Positions 55,834-64,000 of a stretch of 64,000 nucleotides of DNA are shown here, piece by piece. The notes under the pieces are model-generated. The model was not told where the DNA came from, ran no database searches, and saw nothing but the letters and a program-made list of their open reading frames with translations. The stretch lies in NCBI GenBank assembly GCA_003259005.1, contig QLII01000001.1, forward strand, positions 4,666,501 through 4,730,500, given 5' to 3'. The stretch comes from Spirosoma telluris (GTDB taxonomy: Bacteria > Bacteroidota > Bacteroidia > Cytophagales > Spirosomataceae). Position 1 is the first letter of the stretch. Each line of letters starts with the position of its first letter. Position numbers and translations under genes: made by a program.

Positions 55834-56658
55834 ATGATGAAAACGATTCTGGTTCCTACTGATCTTAGCTCCATAACACACTACGCGCTTGACGTAGCCG
55901 TTGATCTGGCCCGTACATACGAGGCCGAAATTGTCCTATTGCATACCGTGCTCAATGAATTTACCCCCATGGCCGATTGCGTTACTGGCATGGCGTATGA
56001 CATAGGTCCCGTCTACGAACAATCTCAAAAAGAAGCAGAGGAAATCCTCAACAAACTGGCCGAAAACCCCAGATATACGGGCGTGACTATAAAAACCAGA
56101 TTGGGTAGTACCATTGACGGATTGATCCACTGCATCAATGAGCAACCCGCCGATTTAATCGTATTGGCCTCCAAAGGAGCATCGGGCTTGATGGAATGGC
56201 TGGAAGGATCACACGCTGAACTCATTGTTCGGCACGCCAACTGCCCGGTCTTGGTTGTTAAGCAGCCTTTAGGGCACTTCCATCCCAAACGTATCGTCTG
56301 GGCTATTGATGTCGATGAGCAATTAAAGCAGCCACACCCTTCTCCATTTCTACTGGCAGACCAGGATCTCCACCAATTTGTATACGTACAAACACCCTCC
56401 GACCATAAGCAGCCCGAGGCTATTCACACATGGATGCAGGAGTATGCACTGGCAAAAAAAATTAACGCCTATTCGCTTGACATCCGAACAGATAAAACCG
56501 TAGCCACAGGCATTCTAAATTATGCCAAAGACAAAAAAGCAGACTTGATCGTCTTGTATACGCATGGACATAAAGGACTACGGCACTGGATTGAAGGGAG
56601 TGTTTCCGAAGACGTTCTGAATCATGCCAGCATGCCCGTTTTAATTCTGCGAGTCTGA
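55834..56658 (+). CDS. Universal stress protein, tandem UspA domains
   Basis: Protein of 274 aa. It starts MMKTILVPTDLSSITHYALD; either of the two Met codons may be used. The nucleotide-loop sequence LIVLASKGASGLMEWLEGSH marks the first domain. The second ends KADLIVLYTHGHKGLRHWIE and VLILRV. It is a close paralogue of 48835-49668, particularly in the C-terminal third. The gene faces away from ppsA, sharing a 167-bp upstream region. Confidence 0.9.
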   Translation: MMKTILVPTDLSSITHYALDVAVDLARTYEAEIVLLHTVLNEFTPMADCVTGMAYDIGPVYEQSQKEAEEILNKLAENPRYTGVTIKTRLGSTIDGLIHCINEQPADLIVLASKGASGLMEWLEGSHAELIVRHANCPVLVVKQPLGHFHPKRIVWAIDVDEQLKQPHPSPFLLADQDLHQFVYVQTPSDHKQPEAIHTWMQEYALAKKINAYSLDIRTDKTVATGILNYAKDKKADLIVLYTHGHKGLRHWIEGSVSEDVLNHASMPVLILRV

Positions 56659-56686
56659 GGTTAGCCATTTACTTTATACACAGGTC

Positions 56687-56777
56687 TTTTTTCTGTCATT
56701 CCGACGTCAGGAGGAATCTCAAAGTTGACTAGTACTTGATGTTGAGATTCCTCCTGACGTCGGAATGACAGAAAAAA
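56687..56777. repeat. Long palindromic REP-like hairpin
   Basis: Two perfect 36-bp arms (56687-56722 and 56742-56777), with GTCATTCCGACGTCAGGAGG in the left arm, enclose 19 bases. This sequence style (CATTCCGACG...GGAGGAATCTC) recurs in genomes of the Cytophagales. It could end the stress gene transcript. Confidence 0.7.
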
Positions 56778-56817
56778 AAGATTTCAGCTCTGTTTTAACA
56801 AGTTTAGACAGCTTCAT

Positions 56818-56946
56818 ACTAGTGCTTTGGCAAAATAGACTCTATTGTTTCTATAGATTCTATTGATAGTTAAATAACTGATTATCAAAATTATAGAAGC
56901 AAAAGAATCTATAGAAACAATAGAATCTAAATTGGACGAGTACTAG
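56818..56946. repeat. Dispersed palindromic element, copy 1 (best preserved)
   Basis: Inner arms CTATTGTTTCTATAGATTCT (56832-56851) and exact complement (56904-56923). The ends ACTAGTGCTT and GAGTACTAGT are near-inverted. Other copies: 46456-46567, 14164-14216 and a weak one near 43578. Confidence 0.65.
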
Positions 56947-56983
56947 TCTAATTTAGGCACGTTATAACGACCCCTAAAGCCTG

Positions 56984-57027
56984 GTTCAATTACAGAGACC
57001 AATTTCTGTAGTTGAACCAGGCTTTAG
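56984..57027. terminator. Terminator for the T9SS repeat protein
   Basis: CTAAAGCCTGGTTCAA.TACAGA and complement form a strong stem 29 bp past the stop at 57057. Confidence 0.7.
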
Positions 57028-57056
57028 TATTTCACCAGAATGGCAGCCTCCCAGGC

Positions 57057-59674
57057 TTACTTTGCAAGTACCCGAACCGTTTTATGCTGGGATGGTGTCG
57101 CGACTTCGAGTAGAAAAAGGCTGGCAGATTCGGTAGTCAGCGGCAGTACCAGTCGCTCTATGGTTTGAGCCTGTTCAATCTGCTGCTGATCAAGTATACG
57201 TCCTCTCATATCGGTTAATTTCACCGTTAGGGGTCTACCTTCAACACCCGTGACTTCGGCTATTACTTTCTGATTGACAACAGGATTACCTAGCAAGCGA
57301 ACCTGTAAGTTCTCGGCTTCTGAAAATGTAGAGGCAGCCTGGCGGGCACCACTGTTACAATGGGTCGTATATTGTGTAGTATATTCCTGGCCACTCTGAC
57401 GGATATACAAAGTGAACACCATCCCATCTCGTTGGTAAGTGGGCACGAAAAACTCAGGAGATGTACGCCAGTCGCCAAGCCCCGGTACTTTATACTCAAT
57501 AGGCGTTCCATTTCCACCCGTAGTATTGAGCACTAGCTTACCTATCTCACACTGGTAGACAGGGGAATAAAGGTTAACTGGTTAGCGCAGGCGCTTGTGT
57601 ACTGACTTGTATACTCTTTCCCACTCTGACGAGCATAGATAGTGTACACCATTCCGTTACGCTGGTAAGTGGGGACGAAAAATTCGGGAGATGAGCCCCA
57701 GTCGCGCAAGCCGGGCACTTTATACTCAACAGGAGTTCCATTACCACCCGTGATGTTGAGCACCAACCGACCCGTTTCACACTGATAGGTGGGCGGGATG
57801 AGCGTCAACTGGGTCGCGCAGGAATTTGTGTATTGTGTAGTATACTCTTTCCCACTCTGGCGGGCATAGAGGGTGTACACCATCCCGCTGCGCTGATAAG
57901 TGGGGACGAAGAATTCGGGAGAAAGCCCCCAATCACGCAGTCCAGGTACTTTATACTCAACGGGAGTTCCATCGCCACCCGTGATGTTGAGCACCAGCCG
58001 ACCCGTTTCACATTGATAGGTTGGTGGGATGAATGTCAATTGGGTCGCGCAGGAATTTGTGTATTGTGTAGTATACTCTTTCCCACTCTGGCGGGCATAG
58101 AGGGTGTACACCATCCCGTTGCGCTGATAAGTGGGGACGAAGAATTCGGGAGAAAGCCCCCAATCACGCAGTCCAGGTACTTTATACTCAACGGGAGTTC
58201 CATCGCCACCCGTGATGTTGAGCACCAGCCGACCCGTTTCACACTGATAGGTGGGTGATAAAAAGGTGAGCGCGTCTTTCTGCGGTGGACTGGCAACTCC
58301 CAGTTTAACTACCCAGGCATCCTGATTGCCATGATTACCGCTCACATCCCCATTATTGGACGTTGTCGAGCCAACCAGTATATAGCCTCCATCAGCTGTT
58401 GAAGTAATGGCTTTACCTTCATCAGCACCAGTGCCTCCATAGGTCTTTTGATTTATGATTTCCCCAGAACTATTGAGTTTAACCAGCCAGGCATCATTAT
58501 TACCATGATTTCCACTTACATCGCCGTCGTTCGAGTCAGTCGTTCCTGCCACAAGATAGGCTCCGTCGCTTGTTGGCGTGATGGCGTATGCATTATCCTT
58601 TCCACTACCGCCCAGTGTTTTTTGCCAGAGTAAGTCGCCGGTGCCACTGAGCTTAAGTATCCAAGCATCCCCGTTGCCATGATAAACTCCCCTCACATCG
58701 CCATATGGGCCATCAGCAGATTCGGTGTAACCGGCAACCACATAGCCGCCATCGGGGGTTGCTTTAACACTATTCGCATAATCCTGACCGTTTCCCCCAA
58801 AAAATTTATACCAGGTTAAATTCCCGTCGCTGTTAAGCTTACTTACCCAAACATCATAGGTATTGTACTGAGTATGATTTTTAATGTGATCAGTCCCTGT
58901 ACTGAATATAGCACCTTGTATCTCATAGGAAGACGATCTGCCAACGACAACACAGCCGCCATCCGGACTTGCCGTTATGGCATATAACAGATCATCCCCG
59001 TAGGTACCACCAAAGTAATGTGCCCAGCTAATAGTCCCTGAGTCACTTAGTTTTAGTACAGCAAAGAGACGAGCTGTTGGTTTTAAGCCTCGATTAAAAT
59101 TATAGCCCGCTACCAGATAGCCCCCGTCGGATGCGGTAATAATGGACGTAGCATATAAACCTCTTGCTTCATCTTTGTACTGTTTCCAAACGATCTCCCC
59201 AGCGCTGGTAAACTTGAATACCCATAGATAGATGGGGATGAACGGGTTGAAACCACTCATATCACCATCCCGGGAAGTCGTTACCCCCGTTACAACATAG
59301 CCGCCATCGGGACTGGCGGCTATGCCGCTGGCCTGATCGTCGCCCGTACCACCAATTGTCTTTTTCCAGATAATGGCACCCGCACTATTGAGTTTAACGA
59401 TCCAGGCGTCATGGACTCCTCCGCGATAATCACTTACATCACCATCATTGGAAGCTGTTGAACCGACCACCACATAGCCACCATCCGCAGTTGGCAGGAC
59501 AGCTGTAACCGAATCATTCTTCGATCCGCCAAGCGCCTTTTGCCAGTTGATAACCTGTGCCGTAGTATAACTCAGGCTTCCAGCCCATAGCATAAAAACC
59601 AGCAGTAAGGGGCTCAATGTATGGCCTGATAGCTGGGTAACTAAATGAACTAACGAACGTAGTCGAGTTCTCAT
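57057..59674 (-). CDS. Secreted protein with beta-propeller repeats, four tandem 77-residue repeats and T9SS-type C-terminus; apparent frameshift
   Basis: An 872-aa protein once one base is added in the G4 run 57562-57565, joining TFIPLSTSVR-stop (57542) to PPVYQCEIGKLVLNTTGG. Signal-like SLSYTTAQ is followed by about eight units of the type GGYVVVGSTASNDGDVS (SBBP-like propeller). Four tandem 77-aa repeats follow, CETGRLVLNITGGDGTPVEY, of which two are nearly identical in DNA. The end (LQVRLLGNPVVNQ, ERLVLPLTTESASLFLLEV, KTVRVLAK) fits a Por secretion-system sorting domain. It is exported to the cell surface; its function is unknown. Confidence 0.8.
57330..58262 (-). repeat. Four tandem 231-bp coding repeats
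   Basis: Identical stretches such as GGGTCGCGCAGGAATTTGTG recur at 57811 and 58042, a 231-bp period (77 codons). Middle copies are almost identical; the outer ones are diverged. Recent unequal exchange is likely. Confidence 0.75.
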
Positions 59675-59815
59675 AATTAGCGAGACTTAAGGATAAACAA
59701 AAACTAACAAGCTGATTTAAAAGACATTAACAAACTAACACAACTAGCGTGATTTGCCAGAATTGCGTTGAAGCCTAAGCAGAGTATAGGTGTGTATAAA
59801 GGCATTTATTGCCTA

Positions 59816-60061
59816 TCAGACAACACTGATTTCCTTTTCATCGTGGTACTGTAATCGACCATCCGACCAGTTGAGTACTACGCGCCAGATTCCCTTGGCA
59901 AGCTGTGCGGTCGATACAACATGACGTGGCTTTGTATCTGGCGCTACCGAAATGTGGATTTCATCGCGTGCATTGGTTGCTCGGCTGAATGTTAGATCAC
60001 CTTTACGAAAAGACATAGGTAGCACAAAGGCCAGCAACTGAGAAGTGGGTTCAAATGTCAT
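59816..60061 (-). CDS. Small FixH-like protein, 81 aa, without membrane anchor
   Basis: ATG 60061. The order FVLPMSFRKGDLTFSRATNA, IHISVAPDTKPRHVVSTAQL and AKGIWRVVLNWSDGRLQYHD matches the soluble part of Bacteroidota FixH proteins (P-M-x-F-x-K-G, LxKGxW, ExxF/V). FixH normally starts with a membrane helix and sits with ccoNOP genes; both are absent here. The similarity is by eye only. It may be a degenerate or neofunctionalised relative. No neighbour explains it. Confidence 0.45.
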   Translation of the reverse strand: MTFEPTSQLLAFVLPMSFRKGDLTFSRATNARDEIHISVAPDTKPRHVVSTAQLAKGIWRVVLNWSDGRLQYHDEKEISVV

Positions 60062-60263
60062 GGCGTTAAAGTCGTAGATGGCTAGTTTGGGAATATGCCA
60101 ATTGGCTTAACAAAGGTGGGTACGACAAACCTGCCAGTCGATGATACACGTCAATCAACGAACTGATAGTTTTCAGCTAACCCCTGACAATCATCAATGA
60201 GAGGCAAAGGCAGCACCAGTACTTTTGAGCATGTACTTCCGACCTCGTTTGTCCTCTGTAAAC

Positions 60264-61388
60264 ATGCCCACTTTACGTTATCTGATTATTCTGCTGGCCC
60301 TACCCCTTGTGTCTGCCGCACAAACCAGCGACGACTGGACCCGCCTGCGAACCTATGGAAATGCGATTGGTATTGACAGCCTTTGCCCAGTGCCCGATGC
60401 CGCCTGCCTGACCACCTATTTTACTCAGATTGTTTATGGGAAACCCAGCCATCGACTTAGCTACCAGGGTTTACGCCAGCAGATCGATACAACCCGATTA
60501 AACCGGCTTACACAGCAGTTTCTGACCGGGGCAGACTGGTGCCCGCTACTGGATTCACTAGAATCACATGATCCCACGTATCAGCAACTGAAGGAGTATT
60601 GCATGCGTTGCCTGGTTGACGATTACATGGCCGATTCATTAACACTTGAACAAGTCAAAACAACCCTAAATACCTATCGCTGGTTGAACCGCTTTCCAGC
60701 CGACAAGCGTGTGTTGATCAATATTCCTTCGGCTTCGCTTCGGGTAGTTGATCGGCAGGGAACGGCGCTTCTGAACAGTCGGGTTATTGTTGGCAAGGCC
60801 AGTACGCCAACGCCTTGTTTTACGGCCCAGATCACGGATATTGTTACCTATCCTTACTGGAATGTTCCCCGCTCCATTGCGATTAAGGAATTGCTGCCAC
60901 AAATCCGGAAGAATCCCGCCGTTGTGCTGGCCGATATGAACCTTCAGATTATCGACGCAAAAGGGCGAATCATGCACCCCGATTCGGTAAACTGGTCGGG
61001 CAACCTGGCGAAAAACTTCCCATATCGCCTGCGGCAGTCAACGGGTTGCGACAATGCGCTGGGCGTGATGAAGTTCACAGTCAACGATCCCTACGACATC
61101 TACCTTCATGATACCAATCAGCGGTCTTTATTTACCCACCGTAACCGCACGCTTAGCCACGGCTGCATCCGGGTAGAAAAGCCGATTGAACTGGCCAATC
61201 TGGTCCTGGGGTACTCGCGCTTCGAACCCTCTTTTCTGACCACTTGTCAAAAACAGAATAACCCCAGAACCATTCGGCTGCCGAAGCCCATTCCGGTTAT
61301 CATCACCTACAATGTCCTTGATATAGATGAAACAGGGGCTATTGTGGTCTATAAAGACGTATATAAATGGTGGCAGGACAACTTGTAA
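60264..61388 (+). CDS. L,D-transpeptidase (YkuD domain)
   Basis: Protein of 374 aa from ATG 60264, which begins MPTLRYLIILLALPLVSAA, a signal peptide; 13 upstream codons are ignored. A helical region precedes the catalytic domain, which starts at RVLINIPSASLRVVDRQGTA. The active site is HRNRTLSHGCIRVEKPIELA, with catalytic Cys in SHGCIRV. The enzyme forms 3-3 cross-links in peptidoglycan or attaches proteins to it. It is 30 bp before the flavodoxin-like gene. Confidence 0.88.
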   Translation: MPTLRYLIILLALPLVSAAQTSDDWTRLRTYGNAIGIDSLCPVPDAACLTTYFTQIVYGKPSHRLSYQGLRQQIDTTRLNRLTQQFLTGADWCPLLDSLESHDPTYQQLKEYCMRCLVDDYMADSLTLEQVKTTLNTYRWLNRFPADKRVLINIPSASLRVVDRQGTALLNSRVIVGKASTPTPCFTAQITDIVTYPYWNVPRSIAIKELLPQIRKNPAVVLADMNLQIIDAKGRIMHPDSVNWSGNLAKNFPYRLRQSTGCDNALGVMKFTVNDPYDIYLHDTNQRSLFTHRNRTLSHGCIRVEKPIELANLVLGYSRFEPSFLTTCQKQNNPRTIRLPKPIPVIITYNVLDIDETGAIVVYKDVYKWWQDNL

Positions 61389-61418
61389 CTGGAGCTAAAA
61401 GTCAGACTTTCTTAACGC

Positions 61419-62009
61419 ATGAAAAAGCTAGGTAAGATAACAGGCAGGTTAGTGCTGGGCATTGCCATTTTCTGGACGCTATTGACCATCTGGGCTGAAT
61501 GTACGGGGCCGAAACGAAGTTGGGAATTAGGAAATCAGCCTTCCCGCATAAACGTATTAATTGTGTACGATCCTGACCCTTTCTATAATTTAGATGAACA
61601 GGTAAGTCGCTCATTTGGCCAGGCCCTGGCGAATCAGGGTCTGGCTGTACGCGTTGCAACCGTTGCAGCCGCCAACGAATTCAAGGATCAGCCGGTTGAC
61701 CTGTATGTGTTTTGCGCCAACACCTACAATTGGCGTCCTGACTGGGCAGTAAGCAATTTTATTGAGCAAAAAGCCCTACTTGCCAATAAACCCGTTGTGG
61801 CCATTACGTTAGGATCGGGTTCTACCGATGCATCCCAAAAGGCGTTGGAGAAGTTGATTCGGGACAGAAAAGGTATTCTTCTCGACTCCCGCTCGCTATG
61901 GCTAAGCAGGCCAAATGACGAATCCCGCCTAAACGAATCAAATACCCAGGTTGCGGTTTCGATGGCCCGTAAATGGGGACAAAAGATTGCTCAACAAATT
62001 AAGTATTGA
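61419..62009 (+). CDS. Flavodoxin-like domain protein with N-terminal membrane segment
   Basis: Protein of 196 aa. Residues 9-27 (RLVLGIAIFWTLLTIWAE) are a membrane anchor. INVLIVYDPDPFYNLDEQVS starts a Rossmann-like flavodoxin fold, continuing with VDLYVFCANTYNWRPDW and KPVVAITLGSGSTDASQKAL. The FMN-binding T/SxTGxT loop is not intact, so cofactor binding is uncertain. Its function is unknown. It is probably in one operon with the transpeptidase just upstream. Confidence 0.65.
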   Translation: MKKLGKITGRLVLGIAIFWTLLTIWAECTGPKRSWELGNQPSRINVLIVYDPDPFYNLDEQVSRSFGQALANQGLAVRVATVAAANEFKDQPVDLYVFCANTYNWRPDWAVSNFIEQKALLANKPVVAITLGSGSTDASQKALEKLIRDRKGILLDSRSLWLSRPNDESRLNESNTQVAVSMARKWGQKIAQQIKY

Positions 62010-62244
62010 GGTAGCTTAATCGGCGAGAGTAAGCCGCCCCCTGGTGTTACCAAATTATTATTCTTGCCCATGAACTGAACATGAAGTACGAAGGGCAGGT
62101 TAATTAGTCAGGACTTTTGCCAATGGCACTGAGACAGACTTGATAACGACAACAATCATTCGTCTGGCTGACTTTCTTCAATCTCCAGAACGCACCTAAA
62201 ATTGACCTTTGATGGTGCTACGTTGCCGATACAAACCTGATAAT

Positions 62245-63954
62245 ATGAACGTTACGAACAACCCCAGTCTCTCCTCTGCTACTCGCCAGATTGCTTATTT
62301 TTCTATGGAATTCGCCTTTGCCCAGCCGCTTAAAACCTATTCGGGTGGTCTTGGCTTTCTGGCGGGATCACATATGCGCAGTGCCCATACGCTACAACAG
62401 CCTATGGTGGCCATCGGTATTCTCTGGAAGTATGGCTACTATGATCAGGTGCGCAAAGCCGATCAGACAATGGACGTATTGTTTATGGAAAAACAGTACA
62501 GCTTTCTTCAGCCAACCAACCTAAAATTTCAGATTACGGTCAACCATGCACCGGTATGGGTAACGGCCTATTATCTGCCACCTACCGTCTTTGGCACTGT
62601 GCCAACCTACTTTCTCTCAACGGATCTACCTGAGAACGACTATCTGGCCCAAACGATCTGTCATAAACTCTACGACGCTAATCCCGAAACCCGCATTGCC
62701 TCAAGTATTCTATTAGGCATCGGTGGAGCTAAATTACTTGAGCAACTGAAATTGACGCCAGATGTGTATCACATGAACGAAAGCCATCCGCTCCCGCTGG
62801 GTTTTTATTTATACAGTCAATTGGGCAACATGGAAGCCGTTCGGGAGCGGTTAGTATTTACCACACATACCCCCGAGGAAGCCGGTAATCCACGAACGCA
62901 TATTCGTTTATTGGATCGAATGGGGTTTTTCAATTACCTGTCGCTAGACGAGGTTCGGCAGATTACGGGCATCAGCGACGATCAGTTCAATTGGGCACTG
63001 GGCGCTTTCCGACTGGCCGGACGCGCCAATGCGGTCTCGAAACGACACCAGCAGGTTTCTCTTGATATGTGGGCGGGTTACGCTAACCTCTGCCCGATTT
63101 TATCCATCACCAATGCCCAAAATCAGGCTTTCTGGGGCGATCCCATACTACAGATGGCCACAGAAAACAATGATGATGTTCGACTAACGGCTCGAAAGAA
63201 AACGCATAAACAATCTCTTTTTGACGCAGTAGCCGACCAAACCGGCGATATGTACGACCCTGATGTATTTACTATGGTCTGGGCCCGTCGGTTTGCGGGT
63301 TACAAACGCGCCGACCTGCTGCTTTCAGATCCCGACCGATTCCAGCGATTGATGACCAACAAGCTTTATCCAGTGCAACTCATCTGGGCTGGAAAACCCT
63401 ATCCGTTCGATTATGCCAGTATCGGCACATTCGACCGGCTGGCGCATGTGTCAAAACAGTTTATCAACTGTTCAGTCCTGGTTGGCTATGAGATACATTT
63501 GTCAAAACTGCTGAAACAGGGTGCCGATTTATGGCTCAATACTCCCCGCCTGACGCGCGAAGCATCGGGCACCAGTGGTATGACAGCCGCGATGAATGGC
63601 GCCCTCAACTGCTCGACCAACGACGGCTGGATACCTGAATTTGCCCGAAATGGGGTCAATAGTTTCGTTTTACCTGAAGCCGATCTGACGTGGCCCGCTC
63701 ATGAACAGGATGCCTTCGATGCCGACAATCTTTTTACGCTTCTGGAAACGGTTATTCTGCCCATGTACTATGAGCAGCCAGCCCAATGGCTTCGTATGAT
63801 TAAAGCCAGTATGGAAGATGTTGTCCCTTATTTTGATGCGGATCGAATGGCAACCGAGTATTACGAGCAATTGTATTCACTCCCTCAGCCTACCAGACAG
63901 TTTACCGAGTCGTTAAATTCAGAAGCTGTTTTGCTGACAGACTCAGTTGGCTAG
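62245..63954 (+). CDS. Alpha-glucan (glycogen/maltodextrin) phosphorylase, GT35
   Basis: Protein of 569 aa from ATG 62245; the frame is open from 62209 but MNVTNNPSLSSATRQIAY is the natural start. RQIAYFSMEFAFAQPLKTYS and SGGLGFLAGSHMRSA are the N-terminal phosphorylase signature. YHMNESHPLPLGFYLYSQ, TVWARRFAGYKRADLLLSDP-like sequence and REASGTSGMTAAMNGALNCS mark the pyridoxal-phosphate and substrate regions. The length is that of the short TIGR02094-type family. It splits glucans into glucose 1-phosphate and belongs with the energy-storage and stress theme. Confidence 0.88.
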   Translation: MNVTNNPSLSSATRQIAYFSMEFAFAQPLKTYSGGLGFLAGSHMRSAHTLQQPMVAIGILWKYGYYDQVRKADQTMDVLFMEKQYSFLQPTNLKFQITVNHAPVWVTAYYLPPTVFGTVPTYFLSTDLPENDYLAQTICHKLYDANPETRIASSILLGIGGAKLLEQLKLTPDVYHMNESHPLPLGFYLYSQLGNMEAVRERLVFTTHTPEEAGNPRTHIRLLDRMGFFNYLSLDEVRQITGISDDQFNWALGAFRLAGRANAVSKRHQQVSLDMWAGYANLCPILSITNAQNQAFWGDPILQMATENNDDVRLTARKKTHKQSLFDAVADQTGDMYDPDVFTMVWARRFAGYKRADLLLSDPDRFQRLMTNKLYPVQLIWAGKPYPFDYASIGTFDRLAHVSKQFINCSVLVGYEIHLSKLLKQGADLWLNTPRLTREASGTSGMTAAMNGALNCSTNDGWIPEFARNGVNSFVLPEADLTWPAHEQDAFDADNLFTLLETVILPMYYEQPAQWLRMIKASMEDVVPYFDADRMATEYYEQLYSLPQPTRQFTESLNSEAVLLTDSVG

Positions 63955-64000
63955 AGGATATAAGGCATTAAGAGAAGCTGATTGAGTTGAATTAACTAAT

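Noticed and set aside
57330..58262. Tandem repeats as a possible CRISPR
   Set aside because: The 231-bp units are in frame, code for a 77-residue protein repeat and have no unique spacers.

Overview
The window looks like chromosomal DNA of a Bacteroidota bacterium of the Spirosoma/Cytophagales type. The evidence is a TonB-dependent beta-barrel receptor, T9SS-style secreted proteins, LytTR regulators paired with a LytS-like kinase, TAnnTTTG promoter motifs, a PQQ-dehydrogenase/cytochrome c fusion, and many universal stress proteins. The genus is inferred from gene style only. I saw no rRNA, tRNA or CRISPR.

Layout. 1-4.3 kb: 5' part of a metallophosphoesterase, a tyrosine-recombinase remnant, and two convergent secreted repeat proteins. 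4.8-12.6 kb: sialate O-acetylesterase, glucuronoyl-esterase-like hydrolase, MFS transporter, serine hydrolase and an ELW/DGT-repeat protein. 13-16 kb: small genes, including two copies of a tiny-peptide transcription unit, a 48-aa protein and a stand-alone LytTR protein. 16.4-31.6 kb: a protease island. A caspase joined to an alpha/beta-hydrolase is followed by a CHAT protease - nSTAND NTPase - WG-repeat operon. This converges on a minus-strand block encoding amidase-caspase, SGNH hydrolase and CHAT, which I read as one polypeptide of about 1747 aa. 31.6-33.3 kb: tiny membrane proteins, a LuxR-type HTH protein and palindromic elements. 33.3-43.5 kb: TonB receptor, TIM-barrel isomerase plus dehydrogenase/cytochrome c, ECF sigma factor, LytS-like kinase and LytTR. 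44.2-56.7 kb: a stress/energy cluster (four universal stress proteins, LOG protein, PNPOx-like protein, 2-hydroxyacid dehydrogenase, PEP synthase). 57-64 kb: T9SS repeat protein, L,D-transpeptidase, flavodoxin-like protein and alpha-glucan phosphorylase.

Two themes stand out. First, the protease island: two paralogous caspase proteins share a central module but carry different hydrolase domains (lipase-like in one; amidase, SGNH and CHAT in the other), around a CHAT/STAND signalling operon. It looks like a conflict, programmed-death or envelope-lysis system. Second, about sixteen genes are interrupted by an apparent one-base loss in a homopolymer run, and adding one base restores the family sequence each time. 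This pattern fits consensus sequence error better than gene decay, so I describe most such genes as single CDSs and give each shift position.
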